DNA from: Anaerolinea sp.
GTDB lineage: Bacteria > Chloroflexota > Anaerolineae > JAAEKA01
Length of the DNA stretch: 6,141 nt
Assembly (NCBI GenBank): GCA_014879765.1
Contig: JACSRL010000147.1
Span: forward strand, 1-6,141
Reading direction: 5' to 3'
The position numbers and the translations under genes are program-made. This document shows positions 1 through 6,054 of the stretch, piece by piece. How positions within the stretch are numbered: position 1 is the stretch's first letter; every line of letters starts with the position of its first letter. The notes under the pieces were generated by a model. It was not told the DNA's origin. It did not search any database and saw only the letters and a program-made list of their open reading frames with translations.

Positions 1-69
1 TCAGGAGACCGGCCCGAGCATGAAGAGGACGCTGAACGCCACGGGCACGGTCAGGAGACCGGCCCGAGC
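1..69. repeat. 19-bp direct repeat pair, 50-bp period
   Basis: TCAGGAGACCGGCCCGAGC occurs exactly at 1-19 and again at 51-69, separated by 31 unrelated bases. The window begins on the first base of the first copy, so more copies may lie to the left. Bases 4-19 and 54-69 (GGAGACCGGCCCGAGC) match, at 14 of 16 positions, the minus strand of the repeat downstream of lpdA (5867-5882 and 5897-5912). The two flanks therefore belong to one repeat family in opposite orientation. Its role is unknown. Confidence 0.85.
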
Positions 70-89
70 GAGGACTTACTAGCTAGATC

Positions 90-98
90 GAGGAAGGT
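90..98 (+). promoter_or_regulatory. Ribosome binding site of aceE
   Basis: GAGGAAGG at 90-97 is a good Shine-Dalgarno match just before the ATG at 99. Taking GAGGA (90-94) as the pairing core leaves 4 nt to the start codon, which is on the short side. It supports ATG 99 as the aceE start, as does the N-terminal similarity to AceE. Confidence 0.75.
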
Positions 99-2789
99 AT
101 GGCAAGAAATATCATCGAACCCGCGTACACGCCGGAAATCCAGGCGGTCGAGACCGAGGAGTGGCGCGAGTCGCTCAACTATGTATTGCAGCAGGGCGGC
201 CCGGAACGGGTCATCGCCCTGTTCGAGGATCTGAAGAAGCACGCCGCGCGGCTGGGCGTCAAGGAGCCGTTCACGGCCAACACCCCTTACGTCAACACCA
301 TCCCCCCCTACGACGAGCCGCGCTACCCCGGCAACCGCGACCTGGAGCGCCGGATCAAGAGTCTGATCCGCTGGAACGCCATGGCCATGGTGGTGCGGGC
401 CAACAAGCTGTCGCCCGGCATCGGCGGCCACATCTCCACCTACGCCTCGGCCGCCACGCTGTACGAGGTGGGCTTCAATCACTTCTTCCGCGGCCGCACC
501 GCGGATTTCGAAGGGGACATGGTCTTTTTCCAGGGCCACAGCGCACCTGGCTTCTACGCCCGCGCCTTCCTGGAGGGCCGGCTGTCGCATCGCGATCTGG
601 AGCACTTCCGCCGCGAGCTGGAGCCTGACGGCGGCCTCTCCTCCTATCCCCATCCCTGGCTGATGCCGGAGTTCTGGCAGGTGCCCACGGTCTCCATGGG
701 CCTGGGCCCGATCATGGCCATCTACCAAGCGCGCTTCCTGCGCTATCTGGAGGACCGCGGCCTGAAGGCGGCCAAGGGCGCCAAGGTGTGGGCCTTCCTG
801 GGCGACGGCGAAACCGACGAGCCGGAGACGCTGGGCGCGATCTCGCTGGCCGCGCGCGAGAAGCTGGACAACCTGATCTTCGTCATCAACTGCAACTTGC
901 AGCGGCTGGATGGCCCGGTGCGCGGCAATGGCCAGATCATCCAGGAGCTGGAACGCAACTTCCGCGGCACCGGCTGGAACGCGATCAAGGTGATCTGGGG
1001 CAGCGATTTCGACCCACTCCTGAAGTCGAAGCATGGCGAGCTGTTGGCGCGGCGCATGGGCGAGGTGGTGGACGGCGAGTATCAGAAATATATCGTCGAA
1101 GGGGGCGCCTACCTGCGCGAACATTTCTACGGCAAATACCCCGAGCTGCTGGAGCTGGTCAAGGATATCAGCGACGACGACCTGGCCAAGCTGCGGCTGG
1201 GCGGGCACGATCCGCAGAAGGTCTACGCGGCCTACTACCACGCCGTCAACCACAAGGGCGCGCCCTCGGTGATCCTGGCGCGCACGGTCAAGGGCTACGG
1301 CCTGGGCGAGGCCGGCGAGGGCAAGAACGTCACGCATCAGCAGAAGAAGCTGAACGAGGCCGAGCTGGTGCATTTCCGCGCCCGCTTCGACATCCCCCTG
1401 TCGGAGGAGGAGGTGACGCACGCGCCCTTCTTCCGCCCCGCCGAGGATAGCCCCGAAATCCAGTACATCCACCAGCGGCGGAGCAGCCTGGGCAGCTATC
1501 TGCCGCGCCGGGTGCCGCACGTGGAGCCGCTGCCCGCGCCGGGCGATGACCTGTTCCAGGAATTCTACGAGGGCACCGACGGCCGGGAGGTGAGCACCAC
1601 CATGGTCTTCGTGCGCATCCTGACCAAGCTGCTGCGCGACAAGCAGCTTGGCAAGTTGGTGGTGCCCATCGTGCCCGACGAGGCGCGCACCTTCGGCATG
1701 GAGGCGCTCTTCCGCCAGGTGGGCATCTACGCCTCCACAGGCCAGCTCTATGAGCCGGTGGACTCCGACAGCCTGCTCTATTACAAGGAAGACAAGACCG
1801 GCCAGATCCTGGAAGAAGGGATCACCGAATCGGGCTCCATGGCCAGCTTCATCGCCGCGGGCACCGCCTACGCCAACTACGACATCCCCACGCTGCCCTT
1901 CTTCATCTACTACTCCATGTTCGGCTTCCAGCGTTTCGGCGACCTGGCCTGGGCCGCGGCCGACATGCGGACGCGCGGCTTCCTGGTGGGTGGCACGGCC
2001 GGCCGGACCACGCTGGCCGGCGAGGGTCTGCAACACCAGGACGGCCACAGCCACCTGCTGGCCTCGGCCATCCCCACGGTGCAGGCCTACGACCCGGCCT
2101 TCGCCTACGAGCTGGCGGTGATCATCCAGGACGGCATCCGCCGCATGATGACCGACCATGAGGACATCTATTACTATCTGACCGTGGGCAACGAAAACTA
2201 TGCCATGCCCCCCATGCCGGCCGGCGCGGGCATCCGCGAGGGCATCCTGCGCGGGATCTATAAGATGCGGCCCAGCGATCGGCCGGACGCGCCGCTGCGC
2301 GCCCAGTTGCTGGGCAGCGGCTCAATCCTCAACGAGGCGCTCAAGGCGCAGGGCATCCTGGCCGAGCGCTACGGCGTGGCCGCGGACGTGTGGAGCGTCA
2401 CCAGCTACAAGGAGCTGCGCCGCGATGGGCTGGAGACCGAGCGCTGGAACCTGCTCAACCCCGGCCAGCCGCCGCGCGTCCCCTTCTTCACCACAGCCTT
2501 GCAGGACACGGCCGGCGCGATCGTGGCCGCCTCGGACTATGTCAAGGCGCTGCCCGACTCCATCGCCTGCTGGGCGCCGCGGCCGCTGATCTCCCTGGGC
2601 ACCGATGGCTTTGGCCGCAGCGAGAGCCGCGACCGGCTGCGCGACTTCTTCGAGGTCGACGCGCGCTACATCACCCTGGCCGCGCTCACCTCCCTGGCCC
2701 GCGAGGGCAAGCTGCCCACGGCCACTGTCGAGCAAGCCATGCGCGATCTGGAGATCGATCCGAACAAGCCGAATCCGTTGCGAGCGTAA
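99..2789 (+). CDS. aceE: Pyruvate dehydrogenase E1 component, homodimeric AceE type
   Basis: This 896-residue protein is the thiamine-diphosphate-dependent E1 of the cytosolic pyruvate dehydrogenase complex. It decarboxylates pyruvate and reductively acetylates the lipoyl group of E2. Its length is normal for the single-chain AceE family (E. coli about 887), unlike the split alpha/beta E1 type. Active-site histidines appear in GGH (H111), FNHFF (H128) and QGHSAPG (H147). The ThDP/Mg motif runs from GDG (235-237) to INCNLQ (N264, N266). The mobile-loop histidine is H413 in GKNVTHQ. The conserved catalytic glutamate is E577 in EEGITESG, and GEGLQHQDGHSH follows in the pyrimidine-domain region. 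These positions run 5-6 residues ahead of E. coli AceE throughout, so the frame is intact. It is the first gene of the operon, 111 bp before aceF. The stop codon TAA is also the first unit of the spacer heptamer array. The assignment is very secure; regulation is not visible. Confidence 0.98.
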   Translation: MARNIIEPAYTPEIQAVETEEWRESLNYVLQQGGPERVIALFEDLKKHAARLGVKEPFTANTPYVNTIPPYDEPRYPGNRDLERRIKSLIRWNAMAMVVRANKLSPGIGGHISTYASAATLYEVGFNHFFRGRTADFEGDMVFFQGHSAPGFYARAFLEGRLSHRDLEHFRRELEPDGGLSSYPHPWLMPEFWQVPTVSMGLGPIMAIYQARFLRYLEDRGLKAAKGAKVWAFLGDGETDEPETLGAISLAAREKLDNLIFVINCNLQRLDGPVRGNGQIIQELERNFRGTGWNAIKVIWGSDFDPLLKSKHGELLARRMGEVVDGEYQKYIVEGGAYLREHFYGKYPELLELVKDISDDDLAKLRLGGHDPQKVYAAYYHAVNHKGAPSVILARTVKGYGLGEAGEGKNVTHQQKKLNEAELVHFRARFDIPLSEEEVTHAPFFRPAEDSPEIQYIHQRRSSLGSYLPRRVPHVEPLPAPGDDLFQEFYEGTDGREVSTTMVFVRILTKLLRDKQLGKLVVPIVPDEARTFGMEALFRQVGIYASTGQLYEPVDSDSLLYYKEDKTGQILEEGITESGSMASFIAAGTAYANYDIPTLPFFIYYSMFGFQRFGDLAWAAADMRTRGFLVGGTAGRTTLAGEGLQHQDGHSHLLASAIPTVQAYDPAFAYELAVIIQDGIRRMMTDHEDIYYYLTVGNENYAMPPMPAGAGIREGILRGIYKMRPSDRPDAPLRAQLLGSGSILNEALKAQGILAERYGVAADVWSVTSYKELRRDGLETERWNLLNPGQPPRVPFFTTALQDTAGAIVAASDYVKALPDSIACWAPRPLISLGTDGFGRSESRDRLRDFFEVDARYITLAALTSLAREGKLPTATVEQAMRDLEIDPNKPNPLRA

Positions 2790-2874
2790 TGCGTAACAAG
2801 TAACTCGTAACCGGAGGAGCTCTGCGCAATATGGAAGCGCTCTCCGGTTACGAGTTGCTCGTTACTCGTCACGC
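2784..2874. repeat. Heptamer-armed inverted repeat between aceE and aceF (element 1)
   Basis: The left arm is four tandem heptamers from 2787: TAATGCG, TAACAAG, TAACTCG, TAACCGG. The first of them includes the aceE stop codon. The right arm from 2848 reads TTACGAG, TTGCTCG, TTACTCG, TCACGCA, and the pattern decays through TCACTCA and TCATTTG up to 2889. The arms are complementary. Positions 2784-2816 pair with 2842-2874 as a 33-position stem with three mismatches (2798/2860, 2792/2866, 2788/2870) and two G-U type pairs. The inner 2802-2815/2843-2856 section is perfect. The loop is 25 nt (2817-2841). No T-run follows, so it does not look like a standard intrinsic terminator; it is better read as a repetitive palindromic element that may fold in the mRNA. 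Confidence 0.85.
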
Positions 2875-2888
2875 ATCACTCATCATTT

Positions 2889-2903
2889 GGAGGCCCCCCC
2901 GTG
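2889..2903 (+). promoter_or_regulatory. Ribosome binding site and GTG start of aceF
   Basis: GGAGG at 2889-2893 is followed by a run of seven C (2894-2900) and GTG at 2901. The 7-nt spacing is ideal and decides the GTG start. Translation from here gives MSFEFKLPELGENI, the standard beginning of a lipoyl domain. The GGAGG begins directly where the decaying right arm of element 1 ends. Confidence 0.85.
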
Positions 2904-4193
2904 TCATTCGAGTTCAAGCTGCCCGAACTGGGCGAGAATATCACGTCGGCGACTATCGTAGGTGTTTTGGTCAACGTTGGCGACCAGATCAAGGCCGGCC
3001 AGGCGGTGCTGGAGCTGGAGACGGACAAGGCTGTGCTGGAGGTGCCGTCGAACGTGGGCGGCACGGTCACTGCGGTACACGTCAAGGCTGGCGAGGAAGT
3101 GGGCATCGGCCAGGTCTTGCTGACGCTGGAGCAGACGGCCGCGGCCGCCACGCCGCCGCCAGCAGCCGCCACGCCGCCAGGCCCCGCCACACCGCCAGCA
3201 GCCGCCACGCCGCCAGCCCCCGCGGCTCCGCCGCCGCCGGCGGTGGAAACGCCGCCGGCGGCAGTCCCTGCACCGGCGCCGGAGCCGACGCCGGCCGGCG
3301 AAGCTGCGCCGGCCTCGCCGTCGGTGCGCCGTTTCGCCCGCGAGCTGGGTGTGGAGGTGGGCGAGGTCGTCGGCAGCGGGCCGGCCGGCCGCGTCTCCCT
3401 GGAAGATGTCAAGACCCACGTGCGGACCAGGGCCGGTGGACGCGCCGCGGCCGCGCCGGCCGCCGGGCCGCTGTCCGAATTCAGCAAATGGGGCCCGGTG
3501 CAGCGCGAGAAGATGAGCAATGTGCGCCGCGCCACCGCCCGCAACCTGAGCCAATCCTGGCTGGCTGTCCCCATGGTGACGCAGTTCGATCGGGCTGACA
3601 TCACCGAGCTGGAGCAGTGGCGCAGCCAATACGGCAAGCGGGTCGAGGCCGCAGGGGGCAAGCTGACCCCCACGGCCATCATCCTCAAGGTTGTGGCGGC
3701 CGCGCTCAGGCGCTTCCCGCAGTTCAACGCCAGCATCGACATGGTCGACGAGGAGATCATCTTCAAGCAGTATGTGCATGTGGGCGTGGCGGTGGACACC
3801 GACCGCGGCCTGCTGGTGCCGGTGCTGCGCGATGTGGACCAGAAGAACGTGATCCAGTTGGCCGTAGAACTGGGGCAAGTCGCGCAGAAGGCCAGAGAGC
3901 GCAAGCTGGGCCTGGACGACATGCAGGGCGGCTGCTTCACCATCTCCAACCTGGGCGGCATCGGCGGCACGGGCTTCACCCCGCTGGTCAACGCGCCGGA
4001 GGTGGCAATCCTGGGCGTCTCCCGGGGCAGCGTCGAACCGGTCTGGATCGACGGCCAATGGCAGCCGCGTCAACTGCTGCCGCTGTCGTTGAGCTACGAT
4101 CACCGCCTGATCGACGGCGCCGACGGCGCCCGCTTCCTGCGTTGGGTCTGCGAGGCGCTGGAAAAGCCGTTTTTGTTGATGCTGGAAGGCTGA
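2901..4193 (+). CDS. aceF: Dihydrolipoamide acetyltransferase (pyruvate dehydrogenase E2)
   Basis: This 430-residue protein is the E2 core of the pyruvate dehydrogenase complex. It transfers the acetyl group from its lipoyl-lysine to CoA and binds E1 and E3. One lipoyl domain covers about residues 1-76, with the lipoylated lysine K43 in ETDKAV. An Ala/Pro/Thr-rich flexible linker spans about 77-140. The E1/E3-binding domain covers about 141-177 (SVRRFARELG...GSGPAGRVSLEDV). A second Ala-rich linker follows, then the catalytic domain from about 200 to the end. Conserved catalytic-domain stretches are HVGVAVDTDRGLLVPV, FTISNLGGIGGTGFTPLVN and SYDHRLIDG, with catalytic H401 and D405. The single lipoyl domain contrasts with the three of E. 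coli AceF, but one to three is normal for the family. The operon context with an AceE-type E1 favours pyruvate over 2-oxoglutarate as the pathway. The GTG start is fixed by the ribosome binding site and the domain beginning. Confidence 0.97.
   Translation: MSFEFKLPELGENITSATIVGVLVNVGDQIKAGQAVLELETDKAVLEVPSNVGGTVTAVHVKAGEEVGIGQVLLTLEQTAAAATPPPAAATPPGPATPPAAATPPAPAAPPPPAVETPPAAVPAPAPEPTPAGEAAPASPSVRRFARELGVEVGEVVGSGPAGRVSLEDVKTHVRTRAGGRAAAAPAAGPLSEFSKWGPVQREKMSNVRRATARNLSQSWLAVPMVTQFDRADITELEQWRSQYGKRVEAAGGKLTPTAIILKVVAAALRRFPQFNASIDMVDEEIIFKQYVHVGVAVDTDRGLLVPVLRDVDQKNVIQLAVELGQVAQKARERKLGLDDMQGGCFTISNLGGIGGTGFTPLVNAPEVAILGVSRGSVEPVWIDGQWQPRQLLPLSLSYDHRLIDGADGARFLRWVCEALEKPFLLMLEG
3156..3216 (+). 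repeat. Tandem repeat coding for the E2 Ala-Pro linker
   Basis: A 25-bp sequence beginning CCGCCAGCAGCCGCCACGCC occurs exactly at 3156-3180 and 3192-3216, a 36-bp period that keeps the reading frame. It encodes repeats of the PPAAATPP(G/A)PA(T/A) kind at about residues 86-109. The surrounding linker continues as low-complexity proline/alanine. Its length may vary among relatives by slippage or unequal crossing over without breaking the frame. Confidence 0.8.
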
Positions 4194-4206
4194 GAGTATG
4201 TGAAGG

Positions 4207-4316
4207 GCGTGTGGATAGGTAACGAGTAACGAGTAACTCGTAACCCGGAGGTGCTGTGCGTGGATGAAAGCTGTTTCTGGTCCACGGGCTACGAGTTACG
4301 AGTTACGGGTCACGCA
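4207..4316. repeat. Heptamer-armed inverted repeat between aceF and lpdA (element 2)
   Basis: The left arm is TAACGAG, TAACGAG, TAACTCG, TAACCCG (4220-4247). The right arm is CTACGAG, TTACGAG, TTACGGG, TCACGCA (4289-4316). Position 4246 pairs with 4286 and pairing continues outward with scattered mismatches: 4244-4246 with 4286-4288, 4233-4242 with 4290-4299, and 4226-4230 with 4302-4306. An outer GCGTG (4207-4211) can pair with CACGC (4311-4315). The loop is about 39 nt (4247-4285). The core start CCGGAGGTGCTGTGCG (4245-4260) matches the core start of element 1 (2811-2826) at 14 of 16 bases, and both cores then contain ATG(G/A)AAGC. The two elements are therefore probably copies of one family. 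Confidence 0.8.
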
Positions 4317-4330
4317 CACCCCACCCATCC

Positions 4331-4413
4331 CAGGAACCACAGTACTCCCTTCCGGGTTACGCATTACGCATTACGGGTTACGGACAGGCTAATCATGACA
4401 GGAAACACAGTAC
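4331..4413 (+). repeat. 15-bp direct repeat flanking a third heptamer array
   Basis: CAGGAACCACAGTAC (4331-4345) recurs as CAGGAAACACAGTAC (4399-4413), 14 of 15 identical. The second copy contains the lpdA ribosome binding site. Between them lie 53 bases, mostly heptamers. The arrangement looks like a target duplication around an inserted heptamer block, or a tandem duplication that trapped it. No transposase or clear terminal inverted repeats are present. Confidence 0.7.
4357..4384 (+). repeat. Third, single-arm heptamer array
   Basis: Four tandem heptamers TTACGCA, TTACGCA, TTACGGG and TTACGGA run without interruption. They have the orientation of the right arms of elements 1 and 2. No facing left arm adjoins this array, so it is a solo half-element, although it could pair alternatively with the left arm of element 2 (4220-4247). 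Confidence 0.8.
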
Positions 4414-4417
4414 AATG
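4399..4417 (+). promoter_or_regulatory. Ribosome binding site and ATG start of lpdA
   Basis: AGGAA at 4400-4404 stands 10 nt before the ATG at 4415, a slightly long but usable spacing. The start is supported by the protein, which reaches its FAD-binding GGGPGG at residue 14 as usual. An 8-codon mini-frame (ATG 4395 to TGA 4416-4418, MTGNTVQ) ends in an ATGA overlap with the lpdA start, which would allow translational coupling if it is used. Confidence 0.6.
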
Positions 4418-5836
4418 ACCGATAACGTCGTTACCACACAAGTTCTCGTCCTCGGCGGCGGCCCCGGCGGCTATCCGGCCGCGTTCAAGGCAGCCGATCT
4501 GGGGCTGGATGTGACGCTGGTGGACATGGAAAAGAACCCCGGCGGCGTCTGCCTTTATCGCGGCTGCATCCCTTCCAAGGCGCTGCTGCACGTGGCCAAG
4601 GTGCTGAACGAGGCGCGCGAGGCGGCCGAGCTGGGCGTCACCTTCGGCGAGCCGACCATCGATCTGAACCAACTGCGCGGCTTCAAGGACAAGGTGGTGG
4701 GGCAGCTCACCGGCGGCCTGGGCATGCTCTCCAAGCAGCGCAAGGTGCGCTTTGTCCAGGGCCGCGGCCAGTTCGTGGATGCGCACCACCTCCAGGTGAG
4801 CCACGACGACGGCAGCACCTCGCAGGTGCAATTCGAATATGCCATCATCGCCACCGGCTCGCGGCCCACCGTGATCCCTGGCTTCGACATCGGCTCCGAC
4901 CGCATCATGGACTCTACCGCGGCCCTGGCGCTGCCGGAGATCCCGGAGACACTGCTGGTGGTAGGGGGCGGCTACATCGGGCTGGAGCTGGGCAGCGTCT
5001 ACGCCGCGCTGGGCAGCCGGGTGACGGTGGTAGAGATGCTGCCGCGCATCCTGGCCACCGGCGACGAAGATCTGGTGCAGGTGCTGGCCAAACAACTGGC
5101 CGGCCGCTTCGAGAAGCTCATGGTCAGCACCGCGGTGCTGAGCATGGAAGAGGTGGAGGGGGGCATTCGCGTGCGCTTCCGCGGCGTGGACGGCCACCCC
5201 TTCGAGCAAACCTTCCACCGCGTGCTGGTGTCGGTGGGGCGCAAGCCCAACTCGGCCGGCCTGGGGCTGGAGCAGGTGGGCGTGGCGGTGGATGGCAAAG
5301 GCTTCATCCCGGTGGATGCCCAGCGCCGCACCAACCTGCCGCACATCTTCGCCATCGGCGATGTGGCGGGCGAGCCGATGCTGGCCCACAAGGCGACGCA
5401 CGAGGGCCGTGTGGCGGCCGAGGCCATCGCCGGCCAGCCCACCGCCTTCGATCCGCTGGCCATCCCCGCGGTGGTCTTCACCGACCCTGAGGTGGCCTGG
5501 TGCGGGCTGACCGAGATGGAGGCCGAGGCGCAGAAGCGGCCCGTACACGTGGTGCGCTTCCCCTGGGGCGCCTCAGGCCGCGCCACCACCATCGGCCGCA
5601 GCGACGGCCTGACCAAGCTGATCATCGACTCGGTCAACGAGCGGGTGCTGGGCGTGGGCATCGTCGGCACCAACGCCGGCGAGCTGATCGCCGAGGGTGT
5701 GCTGGCCATCGAGATGGGCGCCACCGCCGCCGACCTGGAGCTGACCATCCACCCCCACCCCACCCTGTCGGAGACGGTGATGGAATCGGCCGAGGCCGTG
5801 TCAGGCCAGAGCACGCACGTGTACAAACGAAAGTAA
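4415..5836 (+). CDS. lpdA: Dihydrolipoamide dehydrogenase (E3)
   Basis: This 473-residue flavoprotein reoxidises the dihydrolipoyl group of E2 and passes electrons through FAD to NAD+. In this operon it serves the pyruvate dehydrogenase complex, and it may be shared with other 2-oxoacid dehydrogenases or the glycine cleavage system. The FAD dinucleotide motif GGGPGG starts at residue 14. The redox-active disulfide is C46/C51 in GGVCLYRGCIPSK. ATGSRP marks the second FAD-contact region. The NAD-binding Rossmann motif GGGYIG is near 184-189, with acidic E207 at the end of the second strand (VTVVE), which predicts NAD rather than NADP. The FAD-binding AIGD ends at D316. The C-terminal dimer-interface motif HPHPTLSETV gives catalytic H448 and E453. 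The length is typical of the family. It lies 221 bp after aceF, separated by repeat elements, which is a wide gap for an operon. A terminal role in the same transcript is inferred from order and strand. Confidence 0.97.
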   Translation: MTDNVVTTQVLVLGGGPGGYPAAFKAADLGLDVTLVDMEKNPGGVCLYRGCIPSKALLHVAKVLNEAREAAELGVTFGEPTIDLNQLRGFKDKVVGQLTGGLGMLSKQRKVRFVQGRGQFVDAHHLQVSHDDGSTSQVQFEYAIIATGSRPTVIPGFDIGSDRIMDSTAALALPEIPETLLVVGGGYIGLELGSVYAALGSRVTVVEMLPRILATGDEDLVQVLAKQLAGRFEKLMVSTAVLSMEEVEGGIRVRFRGVDGHPFEQTFHRVLVSVGRKPNSAGLGLEQVGVAVDGKGFIPVDAQRRTNLPHIFAIGDVAGEPMLAHKATHEGRVAAEAIAGQPTAFDPLAIPAVVFTDPEVAWCGLTEMEAEAQKRPVHVVRFPWGASGRATTIGRSDGLTKLIIDSVNERVLGVGIVGTNAGELIAEGVLAIEMGATAADLELTIHPHPTLSETVMESAEAVSGQSTHVYKRK

Positions 5837-5866
5837 GTGCTTGTCCAGAATCAACTTAACGCCAGC

Positions 5867-5923
5867 GCTTTGGCCGGTCTCCGACCGAGCTTTAATGCTT
5901 TGGCCGGTCTCCGACCGAGCCAA
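5867..5923. repeat. 24-bp tandem repeat pair forming two hairpins after lpdA
   Basis: An exact 24-bp unit, starting GCTTTGGCCGGTC and ending CCGACCGAGC, occurs at 5867-5890 and 5897-5920 (30-bp period). Each unit folds as CGGTC-TCC-GACCG. In the second copy the stem extends to TTGGC (5900-5904) with GCCAA (5919-5923), giving 10 bp with one bulged A at 5918. The first copy reaches about 8 bp. It lies 31-87 nt after the lpdA stop and may end or protect the transcript, but no T-run follows, so intrinsic termination is not shown. The first 16 bases of the unit are the inverted counterpart of the repeat at 4-19 and 54-69. Confidence 0.85.
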
Positions 5924-5977
5924 CTGACGATGTTATCTACGGACAACTATTAAGTAGGCGCAGCGGTGTTTGGACCA

Positions 5978-6004
5978 CGAAGGCACGAAGCGCGAAGGCA
6001 CGAA
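5978..6004 (+). repeat. Short CGAAGGCACGAA direct repeat
   Basis: CGAAGGCACGAA is found at 5978-5989 and 5993-6004 (15-bp period). It is preceded by CCA and followed by ACGGTAGACACG, so the stretch reads as a degenerate series of cACGAAg(g) units. Such degenerate CACGAAGG strings look like intergenic low-complexity sequence. No coding or binding function can be assigned. Confidence 0.7.
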
Positions 6005-6054
6005 ACGGTAGACACGCGACGTTCACAGGGCGCGGTCTTGATTCGTTGGCTGGC

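Larger units (their letters stand above)
1..98. other. Leader upstream of aceE, no gene supported
   Basis: This is the only sequence upstream of the operon, and it is dominated by the direct repeat described separately. I see no convincing -35/-10 pair, so the promoter probably lies further upstream or is not of a recognisable type. The palindrome CTAGCTAG sits at 79-86, just before the ribosome binding site. A 20-codon frame (ATG at 20, TAG at 80-82) crosses both repeat copies and has no recognisable product. No regulator gene such as pdhR is visible. Confidence 0.5.

Noticed and set aside
1..75. A hydrophobic minus-strand peptide ending GLLTVPVAFSVLFMLGPVS at the left edge
   Set aside because: It looks like a membrane-protein C-terminus, but the frame is closed by a stop at 76-78, leaving 24 codons with no ATG near its beginning. 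Any parent gene would have to lie inside aceE.
51..2159. A 702-codon open frame on the minus strand opposite aceE
   Set aside because: It is antisense to a fully recognised AceE. Its composition (rich in A, R, H, Q, G, V) is the usual shadow of G/C third-position bias, and no domain is recognisable.
2784..2900. Element 1 as an intrinsic terminator after aceE
   Set aside because: The stem is strong, but no uridine tract follows and the next gene of the same complex starts with its own RBS immediately afterwards. Readthrough is more likely.
2891..2903. The C7 run before the aceF GTG as a frameshift or assembly error
   Set aside because: It lies outside the coding frame, between the RBS and the start, so a length change would alter only spacing. 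The present 7-nt spacing is optimal.
2831..3598. A plus-strand frame starting in the first spacer and overlapping aceF out of frame
   Set aside because: Beyond the repeat-derived first residues it is a +1-frame shadow of aceF, rich in G, R and A.
2876..4103. Two long minus-strand frames opposite aceF (399 and 371 codons)
   Set aside because: Both are antisense to intact aceF and low-complexity where they oppose the Ala-Pro linker, so they are compositional shadows.
2787..4384. Possible CRISPR array from the repeated spacer sequence
   Set aside because: The units are degenerate contiguous heptamers without unique spacers, and no cas genes are present.
4364..5548. A 394-codon minus-strand frame opposite lpdA
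   Set aside because: It is antisense to a complete E3 with all catalytic motifs, and its histidine- and arginine-rich content does not resemble a known family.
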